A DNA stretch of 64,000 bases from Microcystis aeruginosa NIES-4325 (GTDB taxonomy: Bacteria; Cyanobacteriota; Cyanobacteriia; Cyanobacteriales; Microcystaceae): the NCBI RefSeq assembly GCF_008974145.1, contig NZ_BJKP01000001.1, positions 186,001-250,000 of the forward strand, read 5' to 3'. The first letter of the stretch is position 1. The number at the start of each line of letters is the position of its first letter. Both the position numbers and the translations under genes were made by a program. Below the pieces are notes generated by a model. It did not search any database, was not told where the DNA came from, and saw only the letters and a program-made list of their open reading frames with translations. Positions 1-8,646 of this stretch are shown here, piece by piece.

Positions 1-171
1 GTCTCCCGGACTAGCGTGGGGAAAACCCGCTTCAATGACATCAACTCCCAGTCGTGCCAGTGCGCGGGCTATGGTTAGCTTCTCATCCACATTTAAAGCG
101 GCACCCGGGGACTGTTCCCCATCTCGAAGGGTGGTATCGAAGATAATCACACGGTCTGGACTGGTATTCAT
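1..171 (-). CDS. leuA: 2-isopropylmalate synthase, N-terminal 57 residues (cut by window edge)
   Basis: The first enzyme of leucine biosynthesis, condensing acetyl-CoA with 2-oxoisovalerate. Only the first 57 codons are inside the window; the gene runs off the left edge. The visible protein reads [18 protein letters not shown], the metal- and substrate-binding start of the LeuA/homocitrate synthase TIM barrel, followed by [13 protein letters not shown]. The ATG at 169-171 gives the usual short N-terminus. Homocitrate synthase and citramalate synthase share this motif, but the exact wording fits LeuA best. Confidence 0.9.
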
Positions 172-347
172 AGTTTTTTTGTACCGTTAACGAACTTGGG
201 AGTTGTTCCTCTGATTATAGCAGCCCAGGCCGAGGGGGTTATTAAGGAAAATTGCCTTGAGAATTTCTCGACTTGCTCGCGCTTTTCCGGCTTGCCCTCT
301 TTTTGGCTACCATAGAGGATATGGATAAATTGGCGAGGGATTTAACA

Positions 348-683
348 ATGTTTGGCAAACCAGCGAAGGAACCGAACCCACCGGAGGTAAAAGACTTACA
401 GGAGGTGATGTTTTCGATTAAGCAAAATCTCGAACCGGATCAGGATAAAACTGATATTAATCTTGTTGAGACTCCCCCACCAGAGGTGGTTACTGTAGTT
501 GAAAATATTAGTAAAATTCTCTCTCCCTATTTTATCGTTTTGGTAGGTTTATTTCTCTATGATCGGAATAGTTTTATCGGTTTTTTATTAGTCTTGACTG
601 GAGTTTTAGTGATTTTCGGAGTTTCTCTCAAGGATATTAATAAACTCTTTGAAGAAGGGAAAAAGTTTTTCCAATCTAAATAG
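348..683 (+). CDS. Small conserved membrane protein
   Basis: I do not recognise this protein. From the ATG at 348 it has 111 residues: a polar, proline- and glutamate-rich N-terminal half, then two closely spaced hydrophobic segments (ISPYFIVLVGLFLY-like and FIGFLLVLTGVLVIFGV) and a short charged C-terminus, so it is probably an inner or thylakoid membrane protein with a hairpin anchor. The reading frame stays open upstream to 273 with further starts at 273 and 321. I prefer 348 because GAGGGA lies seven bases before it. Confidence 0.55.
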   Translation: MFGKPAKEPNPPEVKDLQEVMFSIKQNLEPDQDKTDINLVETPPPEVVTVVENISKILSPYFIVLVGLFLYDRNSFIGFLLVLTGVLVIFGVSLKDINKLFEEGKKFFQSK

Positions 684-770
684 TTTTCTCCTCTGGATAG
701 AGCAGTTATCTTAATGGTGAGGTGGCAATTCTCTACTGTTAAGAAACGGCTAGAATCGTGCTTTTTTAGG

Positions 771-829
771 TGATCAGTAAACAGTGAACTGATAACTAAA
801 AACTCACATTTGATAACTGATAACTGATA
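771..829. repeat. Degenerate (ACTGATA)n heptamer block before cruP
   Basis: Short TGATAAC/ACTGATA-type heptamers (CAGTAAACAGTGAACTGATAAC and relatives) lie directly before the cruP start codon, leaving no clear Shine-Dalgarno sequence. The same heptamer recurs after cruP, near 25300, near 48160 and, in ten perfect copies, at 57849. Confidence 0.7.
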
Positions 830-836
830 TAAGATT

Positions 837-2384
837 ATGTCTTTAGTTGCATCTTTACTCGATCGAGTATCTCCTCAGAGTTTACAACAATTGCGATCCA
901 GCGATCGAGCTTGGCAAGCTTTGCGTTTAGAAAATCCAGTTATTCCTACGGCAATTAATCAAAGTCAAGAATCTTTAGGAGAGACAGATTTTGATCTAGT
1001 GATTGCGGGGGGAACCCTAGGAATTTTTATCGGGGCTGCTTTACAAACTAGGGGCTGGCGTGTGGCATTATTAGAAAGAGGTATTCTGCGCGGTCGTGAG
1101 CAGGAGTGGAATATTTCGCGTTTAGAACTAAGCAGTTTTTTAGAGTTAGATTTATTGACCGAAGCTGAATTAAATCAAGCAATAGCAACGGAATATAATC
1201 CTGCTAGGGTGGGATTTTATCAAGGTTATGAGCTTTGGGTTAGAGATATTTTAAATATTGGTGTTGATCCGGTTTATTTGCTAGAGACTTTAAAAAATAA
1301 GTTTTTGCAAGCGGGAGGAAAGTTATTAGAAAAATCGTGGTTTAGCGGGGCGATTATTCATCCCGATGGAGTAATGGTTAACACGGGAGAAGTAACTTTA
1401 AAAACCCGTTTATTAATCGATGCCATGGGTCATTTTTCGCCAATTGCCAAACAGGCAAGAAAAGGAGAAAAACCCGATGGAGTTTGTTTAGTGGTGGGTA
1501 GTTGCGGTCAGGGTTTTCCCAGTAATGAAACTGGTGATTTGATTTATTCTTTTACCCCAATCTTGCACCAATGTCAATACTTTTGGGAAGCATTTCCTGC
1601 TAGGGATGGTCGAACAACTTATTTATTTACCTATCTTGATACCAATCCCGATCGCTTTAGTTTAGAATTTTTGATGGAGGAGTATTTAAGATTACTGCCG
1701 GAGTATCAAAAGGTGGATTTAGAAGCGGTAAACTTTCAGCGTTTTCTAGCGGGTTTTTTCCCTGCCTATCGTCAAAGTCCTTTAAAGATGCCCTGGTCAA
1801 GAATTCTGGCAGTGGGAGATAGTAGCGGTAGTCAATCTCCGGTCAGTTTTGGTGGTTTTGGGGCAATGGTTAGGCATTTAAAAAGGCTAACTTTCGCCAT
1901 CGAGGAAGCTTTACAAATTGATGCTTTAAACCGAGAAGATTTAGCCCTTTTACAACCCTATCAACCAAATATATCGGTAACGTGGCTATTTCAAAAAACC
2001 ATGAGTGTCCCGATGTCTGCTAACCCTAATCCCAATCAAATTAATGACTTAATGAGTGGAGTTTTTAGGGTAATGGATAAGTTGGGAGATGAGGTATTAA
2101 AACCGTTTTTACAGGATGTGGTGCAGTTTTCTTCCCTCTCAAAAACTTTGCCTTTGGTTAATCCTCAATTAGTTTTACCGATGATTCCGCAAGTGGGTAT
2201 CAGTCCTTTTATCGATTGGACGAGACATTATTTTAATTTAGCTTTGTATAGTGGTTTATATCCCTTAGCAGCCAACTTAAAACCTGTTTTAGAAAAGTTA
2301 CCCGACAAGCAAAAATATCTTTATCATCGTTGTTTAGATAGTTGGAAATATGGCTCTGGGGGAGATTTTATCAGTAAACAGTGA
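837..2384 (+). CDS. cruP: CruP-type lycopene cyclase family flavoprotein
   Basis: A 515-residue flavoprotein of the CruA/CruP lycopene cyclase family, which acts on carotenoids in cyanobacterial membranes. CruP is the paralogue whose role is less settled and is linked in the literature to limiting oxidised carotenoid products. A dinucleotide-binding fold starts at about residue 53 (DLVIAGGTLGIFIGAAL), followed by the acidic strand end VALLERG. A second flavin-contact motif, ILAVGDSSGSQSPVSFGGFG, lies near residue 325, and the length suits the family. I chose CruP over CruA from memory of the N-terminal wording (SLLDRVSPQSLQQLRSSDRAW), which is characteristic but unchecked. The gene stands alone between heptamer repeats, with a minus-strand neighbour ending 28 bases downstream. 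Another FAD-dependent oxidoreductase of the same superfamily is the alternative. Confidence 0.72.
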   Translation: MSLVASLLDRVSPQSLQQLRSSDRAWQALRLENPVIPTAINQSQESLGETDFDLVIAGGTLGIFIGAALQTRGWRVALLERGILRGREQEWNISRLELSSFLELDLLTEAELNQAIATEYNPARVGFYQGYELWVRDILNIGVDPVYLLETLKNKFLQAGGKLLEKSWFSGAIIHPDGVMVNTGEVTLKTRLLIDAMGHFSPIAKQARKGEKPDGVCLVVGSCGQGFPSNETGDLIYSFTPILHQCQYFWEAFPARDGRTTYLFTYLDTNPDRFSLEFLMEEYLRLLPEYQKVDLEAVNFQRFLAGFFPAYRQSPLKMPWSRILAVGDSSGSQSPVSFGGFGAMVRHLKRLTFAIEEALQIDALNREDLALLQPYQPNISVTWLFQKTMSVPMSANPNPNQINDLMSGVFRVMDKLGDEVLKPFLQDVVQFSSLSKTLPLVNPQLVLPMIPQVGISPFIDWTRHYFNLALYSGLYPLAANLKPVLEKLPDKQKYLYHRCLDSWKYGSGGDFISKQ

Positions 2385-2410
2385 ACAGTAAACTGATAAC
2401 CGATAACTGA
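2371..2410. repeat. ACTGATA-type heptamer block between convergent genes
   Basis: CAGTAAAC/ACTGATAAC units overlap the last codons of cruP and fill the short gap to the convergent gene ending at 2412. Confidence 0.6.
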
Positions 2411-2411
2411 T

Positions 2412-3920
2412 TTAATCTTTATCTTGAAAAAATTGTTGATCGAGATAATTAACTTTAGCATAGGGTTCTAAAGCGGAGAGAATTTGTCGGCCATAACTGC
2501 GAGCATTGACACGATTATCAAGAACAGCCACACAACCTTGACACTCCCGGAGAGACTGAACAGATTTCTGAATTTCCCTTACTGCTGTGGGTAAAAGATA
2601 GGCACGAAACCAGTCGAGATGTTGTCGTTTATAGTAGGCAATTTTGCCAGCAACGAGAGGATTTTCGGGGGAGGGTAAGGGTAAAGTAGCGATAATTAAT
2701 AAACTGGGAGTGATAAATTTTTCTTGATGGGTTTGCCAGAATTGCCAACCACACACGAGAATAGTATTACTATTAATCCCAGTTTTTTCCACCTGCACTC
2801 GCGAACCGTAATCGGCTGCGATTTGGGTGGCAATTTGTGCCTTGAGGGGAACATCTTCAATCAGGATCACGATCGGTTGTTCACTGGTATGATCAGCACT
2901 AACTAATTCCCGCACTTGCTTTAATAACATCGGTTGAAATTCGGGCGTATTGGGGGCGCTGATGCGATCGGGTAGATATAAATGAATATATTCACTTTCG
3001 CGATCAGCTGCAAACTTTAGAGTTAAAATATCTCCGATACCCTGATTTTGACGGTATAAATTAGCTGATTTTTCGCTATCTAAAAAACTGCCGATTAAAA
3101 CAAAGGGTTGCTGCTGCCAAATCGGTTTGAAAAAACTAGCCACCTCCAAAGGACTGATTTTTAGGGTAAATTCTCCTCGCTCTCGATCTACGGATGTCCA
3201 GAGGAGATAATTATGCTCGGAGATTTTTGCCGCTAAAAGTTGCCAAGCAGAATCAGTGACTAAGTCTTGATCCAAGCGATGCAGGAGAGCAATTATATAT
3301 TCTTTTTCCTTGGCATCAATAAGATAGCAATTATAGGGATTAATTGGATGACCAAGAATACTTTGGCTAAGTTGTGCTTTAATTAAGTCTATAAACTCTC
3401 TATGCTGGGGATATGCTGACCCTAAAGCGAACCATTGTTCGGGAGCAATGGTGACGGTGAGATAATCTACTAGACAAATTTCTAAATCTTCGGATCGATC
3501 GATTATAGTGGCGATATTCTGGGGAAAATGACCGAGATTGCCCAATTTATCCTCTAACCATTGTTGGGGTGTGGTGAGGAGTAAACCGGTAAAATTAGCG
3601 GGAAAGCGATCGCTTTTGAGGATATCTCGCTGAGTTTGTAACCATGCTTGCAGATGGGGGATTTCCACTTCTAACAGTAGGTTTAGTTCTGACTCTGGGG
3701 CAACTATCAGAACAGGCGTATTACCTAAAAGGGCTGGGGTGAGATAACTGAGACAATAACGGGTGAGAGTGGTTCCAGTTTGTATGAGAGAGGACCGTTT
3801 TAAGCGTAAAGCTCTAGCCACCAGTCGCCCCATAGTGAGATGATGAGACCAGTAAAAGCGTCCTTGTTCGCGTAAAAAAGCGCGTAGGGAAGAATGAACC
3901 GCTGCTTCTAATAAAACCAT
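2412..3920 (-). CDS. DinG/XPD-like helicase-family protein with degenerate P-loop
   Basis: The 502 residues follow the outline of a DinG/XPD-type superfamily 2 helicase. An N-terminal segment, SSLIQTGTTLTRYCLSYLTP, sits where DinG has its GTGTGKT nucleotide loop. A C-terminal segment (PLVAGKIAYYKRQHLDWFRAYLLPTAVREI, then CVAVLDNRVNARSYGRQIL) resembles helicase motifs V and VI, but without the usual GRLIR arginines. The Walker A lysine is replaced and no DEAH box is obvious, so an active helicase is doubtful. The protein is also shorter than DinG (about 700 residues). I infer a catalytically decayed or repurposed member of the family. The ATG at 3918-3920 opens the frame. Confidence 0.5.
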   Translation of the reverse strand: MVLLEAAVHSSLRAFLREQGRFYWSHHLTMGRLVARALRLKRSSLIQTGTTLTRYCLSYLTPALLGNTPVLIVAPESELNLLLEVEIPHLQAWLQTQRDILKSDRFPANFTGLLLTTPQQWLEDKLGNLGHFPQNIATIIDRSEDLEICLVDYLTVTIAPEQWFALGSAYPQHREFIDLIKAQLSQSILGHPINPYNCYLIDAKEKEYIIALLHRLDQDLVTDSAWQLLAAKISEHNYLLWTSVDRERGEFTLKISPLEVASFFKPIWQQQPFVLIGSFLDSEKSANLYRQNQGIGDILTLKFAADRESEYIHLYLPDRISAPNTPEFQPMLLKQVRELVSADHTSEQPIVILIEDVPLKAQIATQIAADYGSRVQVEKTGINSNTILVCGWQFWQTHQEKFITPSLLIIATLPLPSPENPLVAGKIAYYKRQHLDWFRAYLLPTAVREIQKSVQSLRECQGCVAVLDNRVNARSYGRQILSALEPYAKVNYLDQQFFQDKD

Positions 3921-4106
3921 CTCATCTCAGTTATTGGTTATCAGTGGGAAGGGAGAGGTTTACAAGTGATCTTTCATCAATCAAACCCACTCCCGCGAGT
4001 TTACCGTCGATACTTTAAGTTTATGCTGTCCCATCTGCTTTTTACTTGCGACTTGGTGTGAGATGATCTAGAAATGTGTATTTTATGAGAAGGATAAAGA
4101 AAAGTA

Positions 4107-4445
4107 ATGGCAGAAATTCAGTTTTCCCGGGGGTTAAAAGAACCAGTTGTTCCCGATATCCGCTTAAGTCGCACTAAAACGGGAGAGAAGGGATCGGCAA
4201 AATTTTATTTTGATCAACCGACTATCCTCGGAGATCAACAAACCGAGGAAATCACGGGGATGTATCTCGTCGATGAGGAAGGAGAAATCGTCACCAGGGA
4301 AGTAAAAGGCAAATTCATCAACGGTAAACCCATGGCGATCGAAGCTACGGTTATTTTTAATTCTCCCGCAGAGTGGGATCGTTTTATGCGTTTTATGGAA
4401 CGTTACGGTAGCGAAAACGGTCTAGAATTTACTAAATCTTCCTGA
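4107..4445 (+). CDS. psb28: Photosystem II assembly factor Psb28
   Basis: Psb28 binds the cytoplasmic face of photosystem II assembly intermediates containing CP47 and protects them before the oxygen-evolving cluster forms. The 112-residue length and the sequence [20 protein letters not shown], the central [10 protein letters not shown] segment and the C-terminal [19 protein letters not shown] are typical of the family. There is no signal peptide or membrane segment, as expected for a peripheral protein. The ATG at 4107 follows a purine-rich stretch (GAGAAGGATAAAGAAAAG). It is separated from the converging FKBP gene by a terminator that serves the opposite strand. Confidence 0.93.
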   Translation: MAEIQFSRGLKEPVVPDIRLSRTKTGEKGSAKFYFDQPTILGDQQTEEITGMYLVDEEGEIVTREVKGKFINGKPMAIEATVIFNSPAEWDRFMRFMERYGSENGLEFTKSS

Positions 4446-4473
4446 TTTGGCCTTTAGCTTCCAGCAATCTGTC

Positions 4474-4502
4474 AAAAAACCCGCATTCAGGATCGATGCG
4501 GG
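4474..4502 (-). terminator. Rho-independent terminator of the FKBP gene
   Basis: On the minus strand a perfect 7-bp stem (CCCGCAT/ATGCGGG, 9-base loop) is followed by six T residues. It lies 30 bases after the stop codon at 4533, and probably also limits read-through from psb28. Confidence 0.85.
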
Positions 4503-4532
4503 TAGAGGTGAAAAATCAGAGGAAAAACCTAT

Positions 4533-5051
4533 TTATTTGACTCCCAACAATTCCACATCGAAAAGTAAAGTCGCGTTGGGAGGAATCACCCCACCGGCAC
4601 CCCGCGCACCATAACCTAATTCTGGGGGGATAATTAAGGTACGCTGCCCCCCGACTTTCATCGATGCGACTCCCTCATCCCATCCTTTAATCACTTGACC
4701 AACTCCAATGGTAAAGGTAAAAGGTTGATTGCGATCCTTAGAACTATCGAATTTTTTGCCGTCTGTGAGGGTTCCCGTGTAGTGAACAGTCACTTTTTGA
4801 CCTTTTTGGGGACTTTCTCCAGTTCCTTCCACAATATCGATGTATTTTAGTCCCGAATCGGTGGTGACTGCTTGATCTAAATCCATGGAGATGATTTCCT
4901 TATTAATAGTTTGAGTGATAGGGGGTGGATTGGTTTCTGCGGCGATCGCATTGGTTTTTTCCCCTCCACCAAAGAGGGAAGCAACGATTAAAAATAAGCC
5001 ACAAACCGCAATGATAGCAAAACTGAGCAAGATTTCGCGCATTGATTTCAT
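4533..5051 (-). CDS. Membrane-anchored FKBP-type peptidyl-prolyl isomerase
   Basis: A 172-residue prolyl cis-trans isomerase. Residues 7-27 form a hydrophobic segment ([21 protein letters not shown]), acting as signal anchor or signal peptide, so the enzyme faces the thylakoid lumen or periplasm. A linker follows, then a complete single FKBP domain of about 110 residues with the expected landmarks: [37 protein letters not shown] and [11 protein letters not shown]...[14 protein letters not shown]. The active-site aromatic and aspartate positions appear intact. It lies six bases after the upstream gene 5058-5381 in the same direction, and a strong terminator follows it. Confidence 0.9.
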   Translation of the reverse strand: MKSMREILLSFAIIAVCGLFLIVASLFGGGEKTNAIAAETNPPPITQTINKEIISMDLDQAVTTDSGLKYIDIVEGTGESPQKGQKVTVHYTGTLTDGKKFDSSKDRNQPFTFTIGVGQVIKGWDEGVASMKVGGQRTLIIPPELGYGARGAGGVIPPNATLLFDVELLGVK

Positions 5052-5057
5052 AGTTTC

Positions 5058-5381
5058 CTAACGCCAGAGTTTATTCTCTAAGTCTCTCACCTGTCGTTCT
5101 AATCTATCAATCCTTCCCCGCAGTTCGTCCATTTCCGATTGTCGGGGAACCCCTAAATCCTGCAAAATCTGGCGAATATAGCGTTCTAAGTTATTCTCGA
5201 AGTTTCCCTGTTCAGACTTCACCTGTGTCATCAGATCATCGACAAAGTTTTTAGCCTGATCGGAATTGATCTTACCGTCTTTTACTAATTCATCGCTCAC
5301 TTCTTTGATCTTTTCTGCCAACAGGGAAGTAGTGCCAATACCCATCAGCAGCAATTGTTTAATCCAGTCACTATTATCCAT
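5058..5381 (-). CDS. Phasin-like coiled-coil protein
   Basis: A 107-residue acidic, helical protein starting MDNSDWIKQLLLMGIGTT. It has an N-terminal amphipathic region (LLAEKIKEVSDELVKDGKI) and a C-terminal heptad-rich stretch (MDELRGRIDRLERQVRDLENKL). It resembles the small phasin-family or PHA-granule-associated-like proteins common in cyanobacteria, whose function is unclear. The frame stays open to a TTG at 5399 that overlaps the previous stop. I prefer the ATG at 5379-5381, which has an AAAGG ten bases before it. It probably shares a transcript with the FKBP gene downstream and the glycosidase-family gene upstream (14 bases). Confidence 0.7.
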   Translation of the reverse strand: MDNSDWIKQLLLMGIGTTSLLAEKIKEVSDELVKDGKINSDQAKNFVDDLMTQVKSEQGNFENNLERYIRQILQDLGVPRQSEMDELRGRIDRLERQVRDLENKLWR

Positions 5382-5395
5382 TGTTTTCACACCTT

Positions 5396-7219
5396 TCAAG
5401 GAGACGGGGATAAGAATATCCCTATTCCATTATGGACTTTTGCTGCGGTAACGGCAGAGCGATCGAGCAGATAACCCGCCAAGGCTATCCCAGTCGAACT
5501 ACCCCCATCTAGGTTTAAACCGTCCTTTGCCGCCATTAACAGCAAAATTCGGGCTAATTCGCCTAAAGTTGCCCCCCTTCCCCCGACACGATTATGGATA
5601 GCAACTAGCAGAATTTTTCCTTCTTGGCTAACTGCGATCGCACTGCGGGAAGCCTGTTGATTTTGGAATGCCGGACTAAATTTTTCGGCATTTCCATCTA
5701 AAACTATGCGTCCATTCTGCAATAATAGGGGACCTGCACCTAAAATCTGGGGATAATTAGCAAAATCCCCCGGTAGGGTGACGCTATCGAGGTTGACTGT
5801 CTCACCAATCTTTAAATTAATATCTGTCTTTCGGCAGATGACTAAATAGCCATTTTCTGGTATGTCTATACTATCCTGTGGGAAAAGATTATTTAATTTC
5901 TCCGTCACGCGATCGCCTTGGACGACTAACCCGGTTTCGCGATCGGTGAGGGGATGATAATTACTTCCCCAATCGCGAGTATAACGACTGCAGCCGGCTG
6001 CTACAAAGGCACTATTTAACTGGGTTAGGGGAAAACGTTGTCCAGTGGCAGTAATGAGAGTTTCCTCTAAACTCAGGCGATCGATCCTGATTTTACCACG
6101 ATTATCCCATGCGATCGCTCCTCGGTTTAAAATTGGTCCGGATAACCATTTGCCATCCACACGAATTGCCCCCAAAGGTAACTGATTATTACGATTAAAA
6201 AAGCCGCCATTAATCATCGCTACTGCGTTACTTTCGCTATTAATCGTGATCAGGGGATTAGTACCACGCATTGAGGTGGAATTAGCGGTGATTGGTTTAA
6301 TAGTTATCTGGGGATTTCTAGGATCGATTTCTAACCAAGTCACGGGAAACCAATCTTGATCTAACTGGATATATTTTTGATTCCAGATTAATCCTGGTTG
6401 CCAAACAATGCGCTTTTCATCCATAGCATCGGGACGAGAATCAATGATAATTCGGGGAGGATTATCCACACTGCTGATCTGTAATCCGTAGGCAGTGGGA
6501 AGGTTAATTTTTAAACGACTGATCACCCCATTATTTTCTAAGTAAGTGATCTGAGTGGGTAAGTTATTATTAGAGTTGCCTAGATCATCTTCATCGTTAT
6601 TTTCGTTACTGTTGCTAATAGTTTTGGGTTGAAACCTAGAGATAAGCGATTGCTGGGCATTTCCTTCTAGGGTAATAACTGCTTGATTTTTTGCCTGACT
6701 AACTTGCCAAAAGGTCGGGCGATCAAGTTGAATAATAATCCGTTGTACTGCCCCATAATTTTCTAACTGAATATCTTGAATCTGGGAAGCAGCAAAGTTA
6801 ATAGTTAAACTATCGCCATTAATAGTGGTTGTTGCCCCCATTTTTAGTAAAATATCCGTAACGTCTAGCCAGCGATCAAAATTAATCAAATTAGCTGATA
6901 AAGTTTCTAAATTAAACCAGTTGATCGGTTGCTTTTTCGGATCATTTGTGCTAAGAAAATCCATGCCGAATAATTGTCTTGCTCCCATGTCACTCATGGC
7001 GATTCTGGTACTATTTGCTGCTGTCCACTGTCGCCAAGACACGGGCAAAGAACGACCATTAAGAATAATTGTTCGTCCCTGTTGCTGGTTTGATAAATCC
7101 CTAGAAGCTAAAGTTATTGGTGATCTATGATCGGCTAAAGATATAGCTGGACTACCAAGAATTATCAAGGAAGTTACCGTTAAACAGATCGATGAGAAAG
7201 TCAGAAAATTTAACTTCAT
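5396..7219 (-). CDS. Exported phosphodiester glycosidase family (NAGPA/DUF2233) protein
   Basis: A 607-residue secreted protein. Residues 1-29 form a signal peptide (LTFSSICLTVTSLIILGS ending near AISLADH). The middle part contains AMIN-like beta segments (RIIIQLDRPTFWQVSQAKNQ). The C-terminal ~300 residues form the NAGPA/DUF2233 domain, recognisable by AVAMINGGFFNRNNQLPLGAI, GAIAWDN, FVAAGCSRY, and near the end SRSAIAVSQEGKILLVAIHN and GLNLDGGSSTGIAL. Members remove sugar-phosphate caps or act in exopolysaccharide and peptidoglycan metabolism; the substrate here is unknown. It appears to head the minus-strand run with the phasin-like and FKBP genes. Confidence 0.78.
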   Translation of the reverse strand: MKLNFLTFSSICLTVTSLIILGSPAISLADHRSPITLASRDLSNQQQGRTIILNGRSLPVSWRQWTAANSTRIAMSDMGARQLFGMDFLSTNDPKKQPINWFNLETLSANLINFDRWLDVTDILLKMGATTTINGDSLTINFAASQIQDIQLENYGAVQRIIIQLDRPTFWQVSQAKNQAVITLEGNAQQSLISRFQPKTISNSNENNDEDDLGNSNNNLPTQITYLENNGVISRLKINLPTAYGLQISSVDNPPRIIIDSRPDAMDEKRIVWQPGLIWNQKYIQLDQDWFPVTWLEIDPRNPQITIKPITANSTSMRGTNPLITINSESNAVAMINGGFFNRNNQLPLGAIRVDGKWLSGPILNRGAIAWDNRGKIRIDRLSLEETLITATGQRFPLTQLNSAFVAAGCSRYTRDWGSNYHPLTDRETGLVVQGDRVTEKLNNLFPQDSIDIPENGYLVICRKTDINLKIGETVNLDSVTLPGDFANYPQILGAGPLLLQNGRIVLDGNAEKFSPAFQNQQASRSAIAVSQEGKILLVAIHNRVGGRGATLGELARILLLMAAKDGLNLDGGSSTGIALAGYLLDRSAVTAAKVHNGIGIFLSPSP

Positions 7220-7229
7220 AATTATCTCC

Positions 7230-7730
7230 CTAAATCACCTTGCTTAAGGGAAAATTTGACGATTTATAACCTTGACAAGAGAGGCTATAAGGGACTATAT
7301 TTTCTTGATCAATAACTTCTAATAATTCTTCATGTGTTACTAGCATCTGTTTAGAGTTATCTAGATAACTAGAGGCTTTTTTAAGTTGTCGGTCGTAGGT
7401 AACTAAATAATCACAATTAGCGGCACTACTTAAAATTAAAACATCATTCGAGTTTACCAAAATATTGCGAATATATCTAGCATTTTGCCAATATTTATCA
7501 AGTTTAACTAAATCAAAATCCAAGATAGTCACCTTTTCTTGAATCCGATCGATTATTTCGGGTTGATTCCGAACTTCTGCTAAAAATAATAACTCTTGTA
7601 AAATGATCGCATTAATAGCAATACGAAAGCGATCGAGTATTTCTCGATCAAATAAATGTACACTGGCTAGATCTCCTCGTAGATAAGAAGCCAAAACATC
7701 AGTATCTAAAAAAACTAGAGGTTTTTCCAT
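7230..7730 (-). CDS. PIN-domain ribonuclease (VapC-like), no antitoxin seen
   Basis: A 166-residue PIN-domain protein. The first acidic motif is FLDTDVLASYLRGD near the N-terminus, and later motifs are SNDVLILSSAANCDYLVTYDRQ, giving the acidic residues that hold magnesium in this nuclease fold. VapC toxins cleave tRNA or rRNA and are normally preceded by an overlapping antitoxin gene. Here the 250 bases upstream on the same strand hold no antitoxin-like ORF; the gene lies 10 bases before the exported glycosidase gene. It could be an orphaned toxin, a decayed pair or a housekeeping PIN protein. Confidence 0.75.
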   Translation of the reverse strand: MEKPLVFLDTDVLASYLRGDLASVHLFDREILDRFRIAINAIILQELLFLAEVRNQPEIIDRIQEKVTILDFDLVKLDKYWQNARYIRNILVNSNDVLILSSAANCDYLVTYDRQLKKASSYLDNSKQMLVTHEELLEVIDQENIVPYSLSCQGYKSSNFPLSKVI

Positions 7731-7989
7731 TGATTTTATTTTCCTATTTTCCCAGAAACAATATAATTATAGCGTTTCGAGGTGTAACCTAATTTGATAG
7801 CGACGACCAACTCGCCAAAACGAAAATTTCGTACCTCATCATTAAGATAACTGCTATACCATCGAGGGCAACAACAAATTATGGCAATTGTCAGCGTTTT
7901 TTGATAACGCACCTGAATGCTGATTCCTGACCACTGATGCTACTATGGAAAGATAAAAAACCAGTATCGGCAGCGAAAGGGTTATCACA

Positions 7990-8430
7990 TTGGCGCACAC
8001 TTTTTTATTAGAACCAGGACGATGGAAATTAGAGGGAAGTTGGTTAGAACGAAATCAAATGCCCATACCGACCAAGGGTCGCATACTAATCGCTTGGAGT
8101 CAAGATAATTGGTTTAATTTAGTCAGTAAATTAATCTTTCCCGATGAGGAAAAAGAAGACATTTCCTTTCAATACCGCGGTCGCTTGGGAAGAGGAAAAA
8201 GAGAATATACTTTTGTACTACAACAAAGTATTTTAGGACAAATTGAAGGAGAAGGTTGGATCGGTGCTGATACTATTATCCAACGTTATTGGGTATTAGC
8301 AGACAGCCGGCGCAGTGGTTTTGAAACCTTTTATCGCATTAATAACAACAGTTACCATCTTACCAGTGCTATTCTCAATGGTCACTACCTAAGCAGTACC
8401 ATGGAAGCGATTCTGGAACGTCAACTTTAA
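7990..8430 (+). CDS. Conserved hypothetical protein, TTG start
   Basis: A 146-residue soluble protein I cannot assign. It begins AHTFLLEPGRWKLEGSWLER and contains many beta-type segments with aromatic residues (FQYRGRLGRGKREYTFVLQQ, GQIEGEGWIGADTIIQRYWVL), suggesting a small beta-barrel fold. No signal peptide or membrane segment is visible. The TTG at 7990 is supported by GAAAGGG about eight bases upstream; the next ATG, at codon 24, would delete a well-formed N-terminus. Codon use matches the neighbours. Confidence 0.65.
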   Translation: MAHTFLLEPGRWKLEGSWLERNQMPIPTKGRILIAWSQDNWFNLVSKLIFPDEEKEDISFQYRGRLGRGKREYTFVLQQSILGQIEGEGWIGADTIIQRYWVLADSRRSGFETFYRINNNSYHLTSAILNGHYLSSTMEAILERQL

Positions 8431-8646
8431 ACTAAATACTGATGACGGAGAAACGCTGGAAAATCGGCCGCATTTACAGGTTTTAGCGAGGTAAATGCTG
8501 ATAAAAGAGCGATCAATCTTAATACAATCAAAGGGATACTTTCTTAAATAACTTCAAGGGGAGAATAAATAAAAGCAATCTCCTCAATCCTAACCCCACC
8601 AACAAACTTTTTCAGCAAACCCTAATTAATTCTGTCTAGGTACTGA

